DNA from: CAG-390 sp045531455
GTDB lineage: Bacteria; Bacillota; Clostridia; Oscillospirales; CAG-272
Direction of reading: 5' to 3'
DNA length: 64,000 nucleotides
Assembly (NCBI GenBank): GCA_045531455.1
Contig: JAZSEA010000120.1
Location: 4,168 to 68,167 of the forward strand
Under the pieces are notes generated by a model. The model saw only the letters and a list, made by a program, of their open reading frames with translations, was not told the DNA's origin and made no database searches. Positions 41,892-49,889 of the stretch are shown piece by piece (the stretch's first letter is position 1; every line of letters begins with the position of its first letter). The translations under genes were made by a program, and so were the position numbers.

Positions 41892-43331
41892 ATGAAAAAG
41901 AGTATTCTTTTTGTAGGCGCGGAGGTTATGCCCTTTGCGGCTACCGGAGGTCTTGGTGACGTTCTCGGCTCGCTTCCCACAGCTCTTGCGGCTAAGGGTG
42001 TCGACGTCAGAGTAGTTATGCCTCTCTATTCGGCTGTCGGCGAAAAGCACCGCGCCGAGATGAAGAAGGAAGCTGAGTTTACCGCATATCTTGCCTGGAG
42101 ACAACAGTATTGCGGTGTTTACAGCCTCCAAAAGGATAAGGTGACCTATTACTTTATCGACAACGAATATTATTTCGCCCGCGAGGGACTTTACGGTCAG
42201 TACGACGACGGCGAAAGATACGCATATTTCTGCACGGCAGTGCTCGAGATGCTTCCGCATATCGGATTTTTCCCCGATATTCTGCACGCCCACGACTGGC
42301 AGGCGGCTCTCTCGGTCATCTATCTCCGTCAGAAGTATTCGGATGATGAAAGATATGCGGGCATCCGCCGTGTCTTCACCATTCACAATATCGAGTATCA
42401 GGGCAAGTATGATTTCTATATCCTCGGCGACGTTTTCGCGCTCTCCGAGGCAGACCGCGACGTAGTCGAGTATGACGGTTGTATCAACCTTATGAAGGGC
42501 GCGATCGAGTGTGCCGAGGCTGTTACCACCGTCAGCCAAAGATACGCCGACGAGATCATGTCCCCCGAGTATTCTCACGGGCTATATCACATTCTTCGCA
42601 GATACGCGGATAAGGTCTCGGGAATCCTCAACGGAATCGATTATGCTTATTATAATCCCTGGACAGATCCCGTGCTTGTGAAGCATTACAGCCCGAAGAG
42701 ACGCGGCGGAAAGGACGCTTGCCGCTCCGCTCTCCGCGCAGATCTCAATCTCGAGGACGATAATAAGGTTCCCGTTATTTCGCTTATCACCCGTCTGGCT
42801 TCGCACAAGGGTCTCGATATCGTAGCCGAGGCTATCCGCGGTATCCTTGACGAGACAGGTGCACAGCTTGTCGTTCTCGGCAAGGGCGAGGCGAAGTACG
42901 AGGAGTTCTTCAAGGCTCTTGAAGCCGAGCGCCCCGATAAGGTCCGCGCTCTTATCACCTATGACCGCGATCTTTCGCGCCGCATCTATGCCGCGACAGA
43001 CATCTTTATGATGCCGTCCAAGAGCGAGCCCTGCGGACTTTCGCAGATGATCGCATCGCGCTACGGCGCAATTCCCGTTGTCCGTGAAACGGGAGGTCTT
43101 GCCGACTCGATCCTGCCCTATTGGGAGGATAAGGAAGGCGCAATGCACGGAAACGGCTTTACCTTTGCGGGCTACACCGCGGGTGAGCTTTACGAGCGTA
43201 CGGTTGCCGCCACTGCGCTCTGGAAAAATGGCGAAAAACGCAAAGCATTTGTCGAAAAGATCATGACAGTCGATTTCTCCTGGGCGGCATCCGCAGATAA
43301 ATACATCGCTCTATACAACGATCTGCTGTGA
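41892..43331 (+). CDS. glgA: Glycogen synthase (ADP-glucose dependent, GT5)
   Basis: The 479-residue GT-B enzyme shows VGAEVMPFAATGGLGDVLGSLP at the N-terminus (split here: the glycine loop is TGGLGDV), HAHDWQAAL, TIHNIEYQGKYD, ISLITRLASHKGLDI, and the C-terminal PSKSEPCGLSQMIASRYGAIPVVRETGGL region. It extends alpha-1,4 chains from ADP-glucose. The usual KTGGL lysine is Ala here (FAATGGL), a change I believe also occurs in relatives. The start at 41892 has GGAG at the right distance; the ATG at 41880 has no ribosome site. Confidence 0.95.
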   Translation: MKKSILFVGAEVMPFAATGGLGDVLGSLPTALAAKGVDVRVVMPLYSAVGEKHRAEMKKEAEFTAYLAWRQQYCGVYSLQKDKVTYYFIDNEYYFAREGLYGQYDDGERYAYFCTAVLEMLPHIGFFPDILHAHDWQAALSVIYLRQKYSDDERYAGIRRVFTIHNIEYQGKYDFYILGDVFALSEADRDVVEYDGCINLMKGAIECAEAVTTVSQRYADEIMSPEYSHGLYHILRRYADKVSGILNGIDYAYYNPWTDPVLVKHYSPKRRGGKDACRSALRADLNLEDDNKVPVISLITRLASHKGLDIVAEAIRGILDETGAQLVVLGKGEAKYEEFFKALEAERPDKVRALITYDRDLSRRIYAATDIFMMPSKSEPCGLSQMIASRYGAIPVVRETGGLADSILPYWEDKEGAMHGNGFTFAGYTAGELYERTVAATALWKNGEKRKAFVEKIMTVDFSWAASADKYIALYNDLL

Positions 43332-43363
43332 TATATAGGAGAGCATTACCGGAGGAAGTTAAA

Positions 43364-45793
43364 GTGAATTTTAGTCCCAAATCACAGGAAGTTAAAGCAA
43401 ATATTGAACAAAAATTATCCCGACTCTTCGGCACGACTGCAGCCGATGCGTCAAGGGAACAGATGTATAAGGCAGTCGTACAGACGGTAAAGGACATTCT
43501 TGCCGAAAAGCGTTCCGAGTTCAAGGCAACAACGAACAAGCAGGGCGGCAAGCGCGTGTATTATATGTGCATGGAGTTCCTGCTCGGCAGATCGCTGAAG
43601 ACCAATCTCTGCAATCTCGGTCTTTCCGAGGAATACAAGAAGGCACTCACGGGTCTCGGCTTTGAGCTTGACGATCTCTATGAGTGCGAGCCCGATGCGG
43701 GTCTCGGCAACGGCGGTCTCGGCAGACTTGCAGCCTGCTTTATGGACTCGCTGACCTCGCTCGATTATCCCGCGAGCGGATTTTCGATCTGCTATGAGTA
43801 CGGTCTTTTCAAGCAGAAGATCATTGACGGTCTGCAGATCGAGCTCCCCGACGATTGGCTCCCCGGTGGCGAGGTATGGCTCGTTCCGAGAACCGACCGC
43901 GTATTCACCGTCCGTCTCGGCGGTAAGATCCGAGAGGAATGGAAGGAAGGCAGACTTGAGATCGCTTATGAGGACACCGAGGACGTCGAGGCAGTTCCTT
44001 ACGATATGATGATCTCGGGCGGCGACAGCGAGGCGGTCAATCGCCTGCGTCTTTGGAGAGCTCGTGACGTTCGCACCTTCAATATGGGACTCTTCACGCA
44101 GGGTCAGTACACCCGTGCGGTTGAGGAGTCGAGCTCCGCGGAGATCATCTCGAAGGTCCTCTATCCTTCGGATAACCATACCGAAGGTAAGCTCCTCCGT
44201 CTGACACAGCAGTATTTCCTCGTATCGGCATCGATACAGAGCATCATCCGCGACCATATGGCTGTATACGGCAGACTCGATAATCTGCCCGACAAGGTGG
44301 CTATCCATATCAACGATACCCATCCCGCGCTCTGCATCCCCGAGCTTATGAGAATACTCATCGACGATTATTGCTTCTCCTGGGATGAGGCTTGGGACAT
44401 CACGACACGCACGATGTCCTACACCAACCACACGGTAATGCCCGAGGCGCTTGAGACCTGGAACGAGAGTCTCTTCTCCTTCCGTCTGCCACGAATCCAT
44501 ATGATCGTCAAGGAGATCAACGAGCGTTTCTGCCGCGAGGCTTGGAATAAGTTCCCCGGCAACTGGAACCGCATTACGAATATGAGCATCCTCTGCAACG
44601 GTTCGGTCAGAATGGCTAACCTTGCGGTTGTCGGATCGCACCATATCAACGGCGTTTCTAAGCTCCATTCGCAGATCCTCGTTGACACCGTATTCAAGGA
44701 TTTCTATTATATGTACCCCGATCGCTTTACCAACGTAACCAACGGTATCGCGCATCGCCGCTGGATGTGCTATTCGTCGCCGGGACTTGCAGGCCTGCTT
44801 GACGAGACCATCGGCACGGGCTACAGAAAGAACCCGATCGAGCTCGAGAATCTTATGAAGTATGAGAACGACACAGCCGTGCTCGACCGTCTCCGCGGCA
44901 TCAAGCACGATAATAAGGTCGCGTTCGCAAAGTTCGTTGAGAACCGCACGGGCATCGCTCTCGACACCCATTCGGTATTCGACGTACAGATCAAGCGTCT
45001 GCACGAGTATAAGCGTCAGCTTCTCAACGTACTCAATATTATCGGAAACTATATTGACATCTGTGATAATCCGGGTGCGGACTTTTATCCGAGAACCTAT
45101 ATCTTCGGCGCGAAGGCAGCTCCCGGATATCAGATGGCAAAGAGAATTATCCAGCTCATCTGTATGCTTTCGAAGGAGATCGAGAAGGATCCCAGAGTCA
45201 GCGGCAAGCTCCGCGTGCTCTTCCTCGAGGACTACAACGTCAGCGCGGCTGAGTGCCTGATCCCCGCCGCCGAGATCAGCCAGCAGATCTCTCTCGCGGG
45301 CAAGGAGGCGAGCGGTACGGGCTGTATGAAGCTTATGCTCAACGGCGCGCTCACCATCGGTACTCTCGACGGCGCAAACGTCGAGATGGCTGCCGCAGTC
45401 GGACAGGAGAATATCTATATCTTCGGTCTGACCGCAAGTGAGGTCGACGAGCTCTGGCTCGCGGGTTATAATTCGGCTCTCTACTATGCGAGAAACGATA
45501 AGCTCCGCCGCATCGTTGACAGACTCAACGCGGGATTCGCGGGCGAGTCCTTCGCGGATATCGCCTCCTACCTCCTCGCAGGTCACGGTGTAGCTGACCC
45601 CTATATGTGCCTTGCAGACTACGATTCCTACCGTCTTGCGCATGAGCAGATGTACCGCGATTACCTGAGTCGCGAGGATTGGACCCGCCGTTCGCTTATC
45701 AATATCGCAAAGGGCGGATACTTCGCCGCAGACCGCGCTGTAAAGGAATACGCAGATAATATCTGGAATATCAAACCTGTTACCAAGAATTAA
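43364..45793 (+). CDS. glgP: Glycogen phosphorylase
   Basis: The 809-residue GT35 enzyme has YYMCMEFLLGRSL, DAGLGNGGLGRLAACFMDS, HINDTHPAL, VTNGIAHRRW, QIKRLHEYKRQLLN, and the PLP-lysine motif EASGTGCMKLMLNGAL (usually GTGNMKFMLNG). It releases glucose 1-phosphate from glycogen. The start is taken as GTG at 43364 with GGAGG eight bases upstream; the longer frame begins at a GTG inside the end of glgA with no ribosome site. Synthesis and breakdown genes sit in one operon. Confidence 0.96.
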   Translation: MNFSPKSQEVKANIEQKLSRLFGTTAADASREQMYKAVVQTVKDILAEKRSEFKATTNKQGGKRVYYMCMEFLLGRSLKTNLCNLGLSEEYKKALTGLGFELDDLYECEPDAGLGNGGLGRLAACFMDSLTSLDYPASGFSICYEYGLFKQKIIDGLQIELPDDWLPGGEVWLVPRTDRVFTVRLGGKIREEWKEGRLEIAYEDTEDVEAVPYDMMISGGDSEAVNRLRLWRARDVRTFNMGLFTQGQYTRAVEESSSAEIISKVLYPSDNHTEGKLLRLTQQYFLVSASIQSIIRDHMAVYGRLDNLPDKVAIHINDTHPALCIPELMRILIDDYCFSWDEAWDITTRTMSYTNHTVMPEALETWNESLFSFRLPRIHMIVKEINERFCREAWNKFPGNWNRITNMSILCNGSVRMANLAVVGSHHINGVSKLHSQILVDTVFKDFYYMYPDRFTNVTNGIAHRRWMCYSSPGLAGLLDETIGTGYRKNPIELENLMKYENDTAVLDRLRGIKHDNKVAFAKFVENRTGIALDTHSVFDVQIKRLHEYKRQLLNVLNIIGNYIDICDNPGADFYPRTYIFGAKAAPGYQMAKRIIQLICMLSKEIEKDPRVSGKLRVLFLEDYNVSAAECLIPAAEISQQISLAGKEASGTGCMKLMLNGALTIGTLDGANVEMAAAVGQENIYIFGLTASEVDELWLAGYNSALYYARNDKLRRIVDRLNAGFAGESFADIASYLLAGHGVADPYMCLADYDSYRLAHEQMYRDYLSREDWTRRSLINIAKGGYFAADRAVKEYADNIWNIKPVTKN

Positions 45794-45794
45794 T

Positions 45795-47771
45795 ATGCTT
45801 GCAAGATTTATGCAAAACGAATACTCCCCCGTCCCCCGCATCGAAAAACGGTGCGGGACGGAGGACGTCTCGTATCTCGGCGCATTTCCACGCGGCGAGA
45901 TAATTGAAATTACTGCCCGCGTACCTCGTGTACTCGGCGTCACGTCGGTCGCGCTCTGCATCCGCAGAGACAGACTTGCGCCGGCGGATGAAATGCTCGA
46001 AGGCGCGGCACGTACCGTCGATTTTGAGTACGTCTCGACCGACTACGTTAACGATGAATATAAGCTAAGCCTCGACACCGCCGCGCTTTGCGGAGAGTCG
46101 AATTCGGGGCTTTTTTACTATACATATATTTTCCGTCAAGGCAAGGATTCTCTTGTCGCAAGCGCGACCGACAACGTAAATTTCACGCTCGTACGCGATA
46201 ATTGGCAGGAATTCCGACTGACCGTCTACCGTCCCGATTTCAAGGTCCCCAAGTGGCTCGGCGGCGGTATTATGTACCATATCTTCCTCGACCGCTTTGC
46301 AAAGGGCGAGGGAGGAGTCAGCTATCGCGCCGACTCTATTCTTGACTCAGATTGGGAAAACGGCGTACCGCAGTATGCCGAATACCGAGGAGCTGAGGTC
46401 AAGAACAATCACTTCTTCGGCGGAAATCTTTGGGGAATTATCGAAAAGCTTGATTATCTCGAATCCCTCGGCGTGAGCATTCTTTATCTCTCTCCAATCT
46501 TCGAGGCGGTGAGCAATCATAAATACGACACCTCGGATTATATGAAGATCGCAGAGGAATTCGGCGGTGAGGAGGCGTTTGGAGCCCTCATTGAAGCCGC
46601 ACACGCGAGAGGGATGAAGATCATTCTCGACGGCGTTTTCAATCATACGGGAAGTGACAGCCGATATTTTGACGAATTCGGAAGATACGGCGTTCCCGCG
46701 CGCGATGAGCAGTCGCCCTATCACTCTTGGTACGATTTCCACGCCCCCGAAAAGGATGGCGCACCCGATTACACTTGTTGGTGGGGCATCAGGATTCTGC
46801 CGAGGCTGAATACGCATACCGACTCTTGCCGCGAGTTTTTCACGGGCGCGGGCGGTGTTGCCGAGCATTATATGCAGGCGGGTATCGACGGCTGGCGTCT
46901 TGACGTTGCCGATGAGCTCCCCGACAGATTTCTTGAAGAACTTCGCGAGCGTATCCACAGCGTAAACGCCGAGAGCGTGCTTATCGGCGAGGTCTGGGAA
47001 AACGCCGCGGACAAAATCGCTTATGGCAAGCGACGTTCCTATTTCAGAGGCGCACAGCTCGACAGCGTAATGAATTATCCCACGCGCAAGGCTCTGCTCG
47101 AATTTGCCGAATTCGGCGACGCAGAGGCACTCGCCGCGGCTCTGACCGATCTTTATTCGTCCTATCCGAAATGCGTTTCGGCAAGTCTTATGAACCTTAT
47201 CGGCACGCACGACACAGAGCGCGTGCTGACGCTTCTCGGTAACCCGAAAAAGGCGCGCGAAAACGCCTACGCCTTCAACGCGGTGCAGGAAAAACTCCGT
47301 CTGACGCCCGAGGAGCGCGAGAGGGGCGTCAAGTTGCTCAAAATGATCTCCGCGCTTCAGTTCACTCTCTTCGGCTTCCCGTGCATTTATTACGGCGACG
47401 AGGCGGGTATGCAGGGTATGAGCGATCCCTTCTGCCGCTACCCCTTCCCGTGGCACAATATCGACGGTGAGATAAATGAGCATTATAAAAAGCTCGGTGA
47501 GATACGAAGGTCGGAGAAGGCTTTCGCGGGCGGTGAATTTAAGATCACCAAGGCGCGCGGCGGCTATTTTGAGTTTATCAGATATAATAAGGAAGAAAAC
47601 AGTTACGTCCTCGTTGCCGCCAATATGGGGAACGAGCCCATAAAAGTGCAGGTATCGGGCGGCGTAAACCTCTATACGGGCAAGAGAGTGGTGGGAAATC
47701 CCTTGCTGAAGCGAGGAGAGTTCCTGATTGTCAAAAAGAAAGGAGACGTAAAAAATGGGATTCTGGAGTAA
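45795..47771 (+). CDS. Alpha-amylase family glycosidase (GH13, neopullulanase/amylase type)
   Basis: The 658-residue protein has an N-terminal beta domain (about 1-150). The GH13 barrel has MYHIFLDRFAKG, DGVFNHTGSDS (region I), GWRLDVADE (nucleophile Asp, region II), LIGEVWE (Glu, region III) and LIGTHDTERVL (Asp, region IV). FPCIYYGDEAGMQG follows. The pattern fits neopullulanase or intracellular alpha-amylase acting on maltodextrins or glycogen. No signal peptide is seen. It starts one base after glgP and is likely co-transcribed, so an intracellular glycogen-debranching or trimming role is inferred. Confidence 0.92.
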   Translation: MLARFMQNEYSPVPRIEKRCGTEDVSYLGAFPRGEIIEITARVPRVLGVTSVALCIRRDRLAPADEMLEGAARTVDFEYVSTDYVNDEYKLSLDTAALCGESNSGLFYYTYIFRQGKDSLVASATDNVNFTLVRDNWQEFRLTVYRPDFKVPKWLGGGIMYHIFLDRFAKGEGGVSYRADSILDSDWENGVPQYAEYRGAEVKNNHFFGGNLWGIIEKLDYLESLGVSILYLSPIFEAVSNHKYDTSDYMKIAEEFGGEEAFGALIEAAHARGMKIILDGVFNHTGSDSRYFDEFGRYGVPARDEQSPYHSWYDFHAPEKDGAPDYTCWWGIRILPRLNTHTDSCREFFTGAGGVAEHYMQAGIDGWRLDVADELPDRFLEELRERIHSVNAESVLIGEVWENAADKIAYGKRRSYFRGAQLDSVMNYPTRKALLEFAEFGDAEALAAALTDLYSSYPKCVSASLMNLIGTHDTERVLTLLGNPKKARENAYAFNAVQEKLRLTPEERERGVKLLKMISALQFTLFGFPCIYYGDEAGMQGMSDPFCRYPFPWHNIDGEINEHYKKLGEIRRSEKAFAGGEFKITKARGGYFEFIRYNKEENSYVLVAANMGNEPIKVQVSGGVNLYTGKRVVGNPLLKRGEFLIVKKKGDVKNGILE

Positions 47772-48102
47772 GGTGGTCGGTCATTGGACGAAGCCGAAGG
47801 ACCCGAACAGCGTTCGCTTCCGCCGCGAGATGGCAGAGCGTATCGCGGGTCAGTACATCAAATACGTGACTGAGCGCATCAACAACGTCGACGAGGTCAT
47901 CGGACGTAAGGGCAGCCTTGCCATCCGCGAGGACGAATTCCTCGTTTTCGCCTCCGCAGATATTCTCTTCCGTTGCAAGATCGACGAGCTCCGCGCAAGT
48001 GAGTTGCTCTCAAAGGACGGCGTCGTCCTCATCGGCCCCGACCTTGAACACGGGGGCGAGGAGAGAACGATAATTGCGTATTACGTATATTATAGGAAGT
48101 AA
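47755..48102 (+). CDS. Conserved-looking small protein at the end of the glycogen operon
   Basis: I do not recognise the family. The 115-residue protein overlaps the GH13 gene by 17 bases and has AAAGGAGACG before its ATG, so it is translated. It begins MGFWSKVVGHWTKPKDPNSV, has a helical charged middle (FRREMAERIAGQYIKYVTERI) and ends in a beta-rich half (LAIREDEFLVFASADILFRC, then RTIIAYYVYYRK). No membrane segment or catalytic motif is visible. Its position suggests a role in glycogen metabolism, such as a regulator or scaffold. Confidence 0.72.
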   Translation: MGFWSKVVGHWTKPKDPNSVRFRREMAERIAGQYIKYVTERINNVDEVIGRKGSLAIREDEFLVFASADILFRCKIDELRASELLSKDGVVLIGPDLEHGGEERTIIAYYVYYRK

Positions 48103-48112
48103 AAAGCTTCAA

Positions 48113-48160
48113 TAAAAAATGGGACTGAATTCGAGTTAGTGAATCAGTCCCATAAGTATT
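48113..48160 (-). terminator. Bidirectional terminator between convergent units
   Basis: ATGGGACTGA (48119-48128) pairs with TCAGTCCCAT (48144-48153). A runs precede and T-rich sequence follows, so it can stop both the glycogen operon and the minus-strand gene ending at 48161. Confidence 0.75.
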
Positions 48161-49003
48161 TTAAAACGAACGTCTCTTTTTCGAAAGAATAGCAGCAGGA
48201 ATGATGGCGGTTACGGCGAGAGCAGTGAAGAATACGATTGAATTCATCGAAGCGTCTCCGGTAGCGGGCGAGGACGTGTCGCAGTCATACATCATCCAGT
48301 TGCTGAATTCACATTCGGCAATTCTCCAACCGGAATCGGTATTGACGAATTTACATTCAAGATAGTCTACATCTCGGTTCATTTCATCATTTCCGATGAC
48401 AGCACCGACCTTTGCTGTTGCAGAAGACGAATTGGATGATATAAGCTCAACATCTAAAGTATCAATTTCAGCGAGTACTTCATAAAAATAGCGGTTATCT
48501 TTATTTGTACTTACTGCATAAACCAGAATAACGTGCTGTGCTACACCGGGGTTGGCATACAGCTTTCCGTCCGTGTGTCGGTAAAATAAAGGATATTGGA
48601 TATATGGCCCGTCTTTGGACGGCATAAAGCGAAATGCGTATTTATATGCATATGAAGCAATTTCCGGAGTATATATGTTGTTGGCATACTCTTTCATTGC
48701 TTCGTATGAGCCGCCGAGAAGCTTGCTTTCATTTACCTCAGAATACCATACTTCCGAATTTACACGCCAGCTATCATCAAACTTAATATCAGAAAGATCT
48801 TCGTGACGGAGGATGATATGACCGTTGGTTTTACTATAATTCGAGGTATCGCATCGAACTTTGTAGTTGTAATTGAAAGCCTCGGCAACCAATTCCTGCG
48901 CTTCGCGTTTAGTGAGAGCTTGCTTTTCTTCAGCCGCGTTTGCGGTAAGTATCAGCGGCAGAATTATCAAAAGCGCAAGGATCAAAACAATACATTTTTT
49001 CAT
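48161..49003 (-). CDS. Secreted protein with TGD-type C-terminal anchor, function unknown
   Basis: The 280-residue protein has a signal peptide (VLILALLIILPLILTANA). A soluble region of about 210 residues without recognised motifs follows. The end is SPATGDASM, a hydrophobic helix and the basic tail KKRRSF. That tail has the same layout as the surface protein at 4970-6550 (PTGDSAL... KRREN), so both are probably anchored by the same route. GLAECEFSNWM-like late strands and VLAEIDTLDVELI suggest a compact beta-rich domain similar to NTF2-like or DUF lipoproteins, but this is not certain. AAAGGAG precedes the start. Confidence 0.7.
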   Translation of the reverse strand: MKKCIVLILALLIILPLILTANAAEEKQALTKREAQELVAEAFNYNYKVRCDTSNYSKTNGHIILRHEDLSDIKFDDSWRVNSEVWYSEVNESKLLGGSYEAMKEYANNIYTPEIASYAYKYAFRFMPSKDGPYIQYPLFYRHTDGKLYANPGVAQHVILVYAVSTNKDNRYFYEVLAEIDTLDVELISSNSSSATAKVGAVIGNDEMNRDVDYLECKFVNTDSGWRIAECEFSNWMMYDCDTSSPATGDASMNSIVFFTALAVTAIIPAAILSKKRRSF

Positions 49004-49047
49004 TTCGGAATCTCCTTTTCATTAATTTGAACGGTATGTCCAAATTC

Positions 49048-49077
49048 ATTATATCATATGGAAAGAAGTTTTGTCAA
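49048..49077 (-). promoter_or_regulatory. Promoter of the TGD-anchored protein gene at 48161
   Basis: On the minus strand TTGACA (49072-49077), an 18-base spacer and TATAAT (49048-49053) lie 45 bases upstream of the start. A separate hairpin with AAAAGTCTC / GAGGCTTTT arms lies further upstream (about 49088-49120). Confidence 0.7.
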
Positions 49078-49186
49078 TACTTTTAAATAAAAAAGTCTCG
49101 TCTGAAAAGATGAGGCTTTTTATAGTTATTATTGCCAAAATGGGGTATATTGTTTTGTATATTTCGCTGAATTGTGTTCACAACTA

Positions 49187-49215
49187 TTGACAACGAGAGG
49201 ATGATATGATATAAT
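49187..49215 (+). promoter_or_regulatory. Promoter of the small membrane protein gene
   Basis: A consensus TTGACA (49187-49192), a 17-base spacer and TATAAT (49210-49215) lie 34 bases before the start. TTGTG-TT-CACAA (49172-49183), a small palindrome just upstream, may be an operator. Confidence 0.75.
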
Positions 49216-49249
49216 ACAATCAAATGAACGCAAGAAAGGAAATACTGCT

Positions 49250-49780
49250 ATGAGTAAACAAGAAAGAAGCCCCTATGTTAAATTGCTTATCGACCTGTTA
49301 AAGACCGTGATTGCCACTTTTTTGTTCTTTCTCCTCTCGAATAATCTTATCCGCGCGATATTTGAGGATGAGCAGGACAGGCGTGTTATCACTCTTGCTC
49401 TGGTCATTGCTATCTACTTCTTCTATTTTGCCGCGTTTTATATAATGCACGCAAGGAGAAGTATGGATGATTATTCGCTTAATATGGGTGACAGAAAATA
49501 TTGCCTCAAGGAAGATTTCAAAGAGATCGTCATGGGCGACGGAAAGAGGCTTGCGATAATTTACGCCGTTCTTGCCGTTATGATGGAGCTGATTGCGCGT
49601 ATCAAGGTCTTAAGATCTCTCTCAGCCGCTTTTTTGCCGGTGTTTCCGATCTTTGCGATATCGGATTTTCCCGTGCTGATCGCGCTTATCGGATGGATGA
49701 TCCTCACAGTAGGTTCAATTATAACCATCCTCTACAGCCACCACCGCGTACACGTGCTTAAAGCAAAGGGAAAGCTGTAA
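49250..49780 (+). CDS. Four-helix membrane protein, function unknown
   Basis: The 176-residue protein has four hydrophobic segments: about 13-38 (VIATFLFFLLSNNLI), 46-68 (LALVIAIYFFYFAAFYIM), 100-118 (RLAIIYAVLAVMMELIA) and 143-165 (LIALIGWMILTVGSII). A positively charged loop lies between the second and third. The C-terminus YSHHRVHVLKAKGKL is cytoplasmic by the positive-inside rule. I do not recognise a family. It is monocistronic, with a strong promoter and a clean terminator. AAAGGAAAT precedes the start. Confidence 0.68.
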   Translation: MSKQERSPYVKLLIDLLKTVIATFLFFLLSNNLIRAIFEDEQDRRVITLALVIAIYFFYFAAFYIMHARRSMDDYSLNMGDRKYCLKEDFKEIVMGDGKRLAIIYAVLAVMMELIARIKVLRSLSAAFLPVFPIFAISDFPVLIALIGWMILTVGSIITILYSHHRVHVLKAKGKL

Positions 49781-49785
49781 AATTG

Positions 49786-49817
49786 AAACGCCTCGTCCGA
49801 CAGGACGAGGCGTTTTT
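49786..49817 (+). terminator. Terminator of the small membrane protein gene
   Basis: ACGCCTCGTCC (49788-49798) and GGACGAGGCGT (49803-49813) pair with a 4-base loop, followed by TTTT, five bases after the stop. Confidence 0.88.
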
Positions 49818-49856
49818 ACTATAATTGAGATTTTTGCCGGGACGAAAATCTACCTT

Positions 49857-49889
49857 CATTTTGCATTTTGCATTTTTAATTTTGCATTT
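49857..49889. repeat. Solo array of TGCATTTT words at the FAD oxidoreductase stop codon
   Basis: CATTTTGCATTTTGCATTTTT and a further TTTTGCATTT run up to the TAA stop of the minus-strand gene (49888-49890). These are the same words as the terminal repeat of the element at 1758-2086, also lying at a 3' gene end, but no inverted partner is present here. Confidence 0.6.

Noticed and set aside
43451..45961. An 836-codon minus-strand frame opposite glgP
   Set aside because: Antisense shadow of a long codon-biased gene; no start signal.
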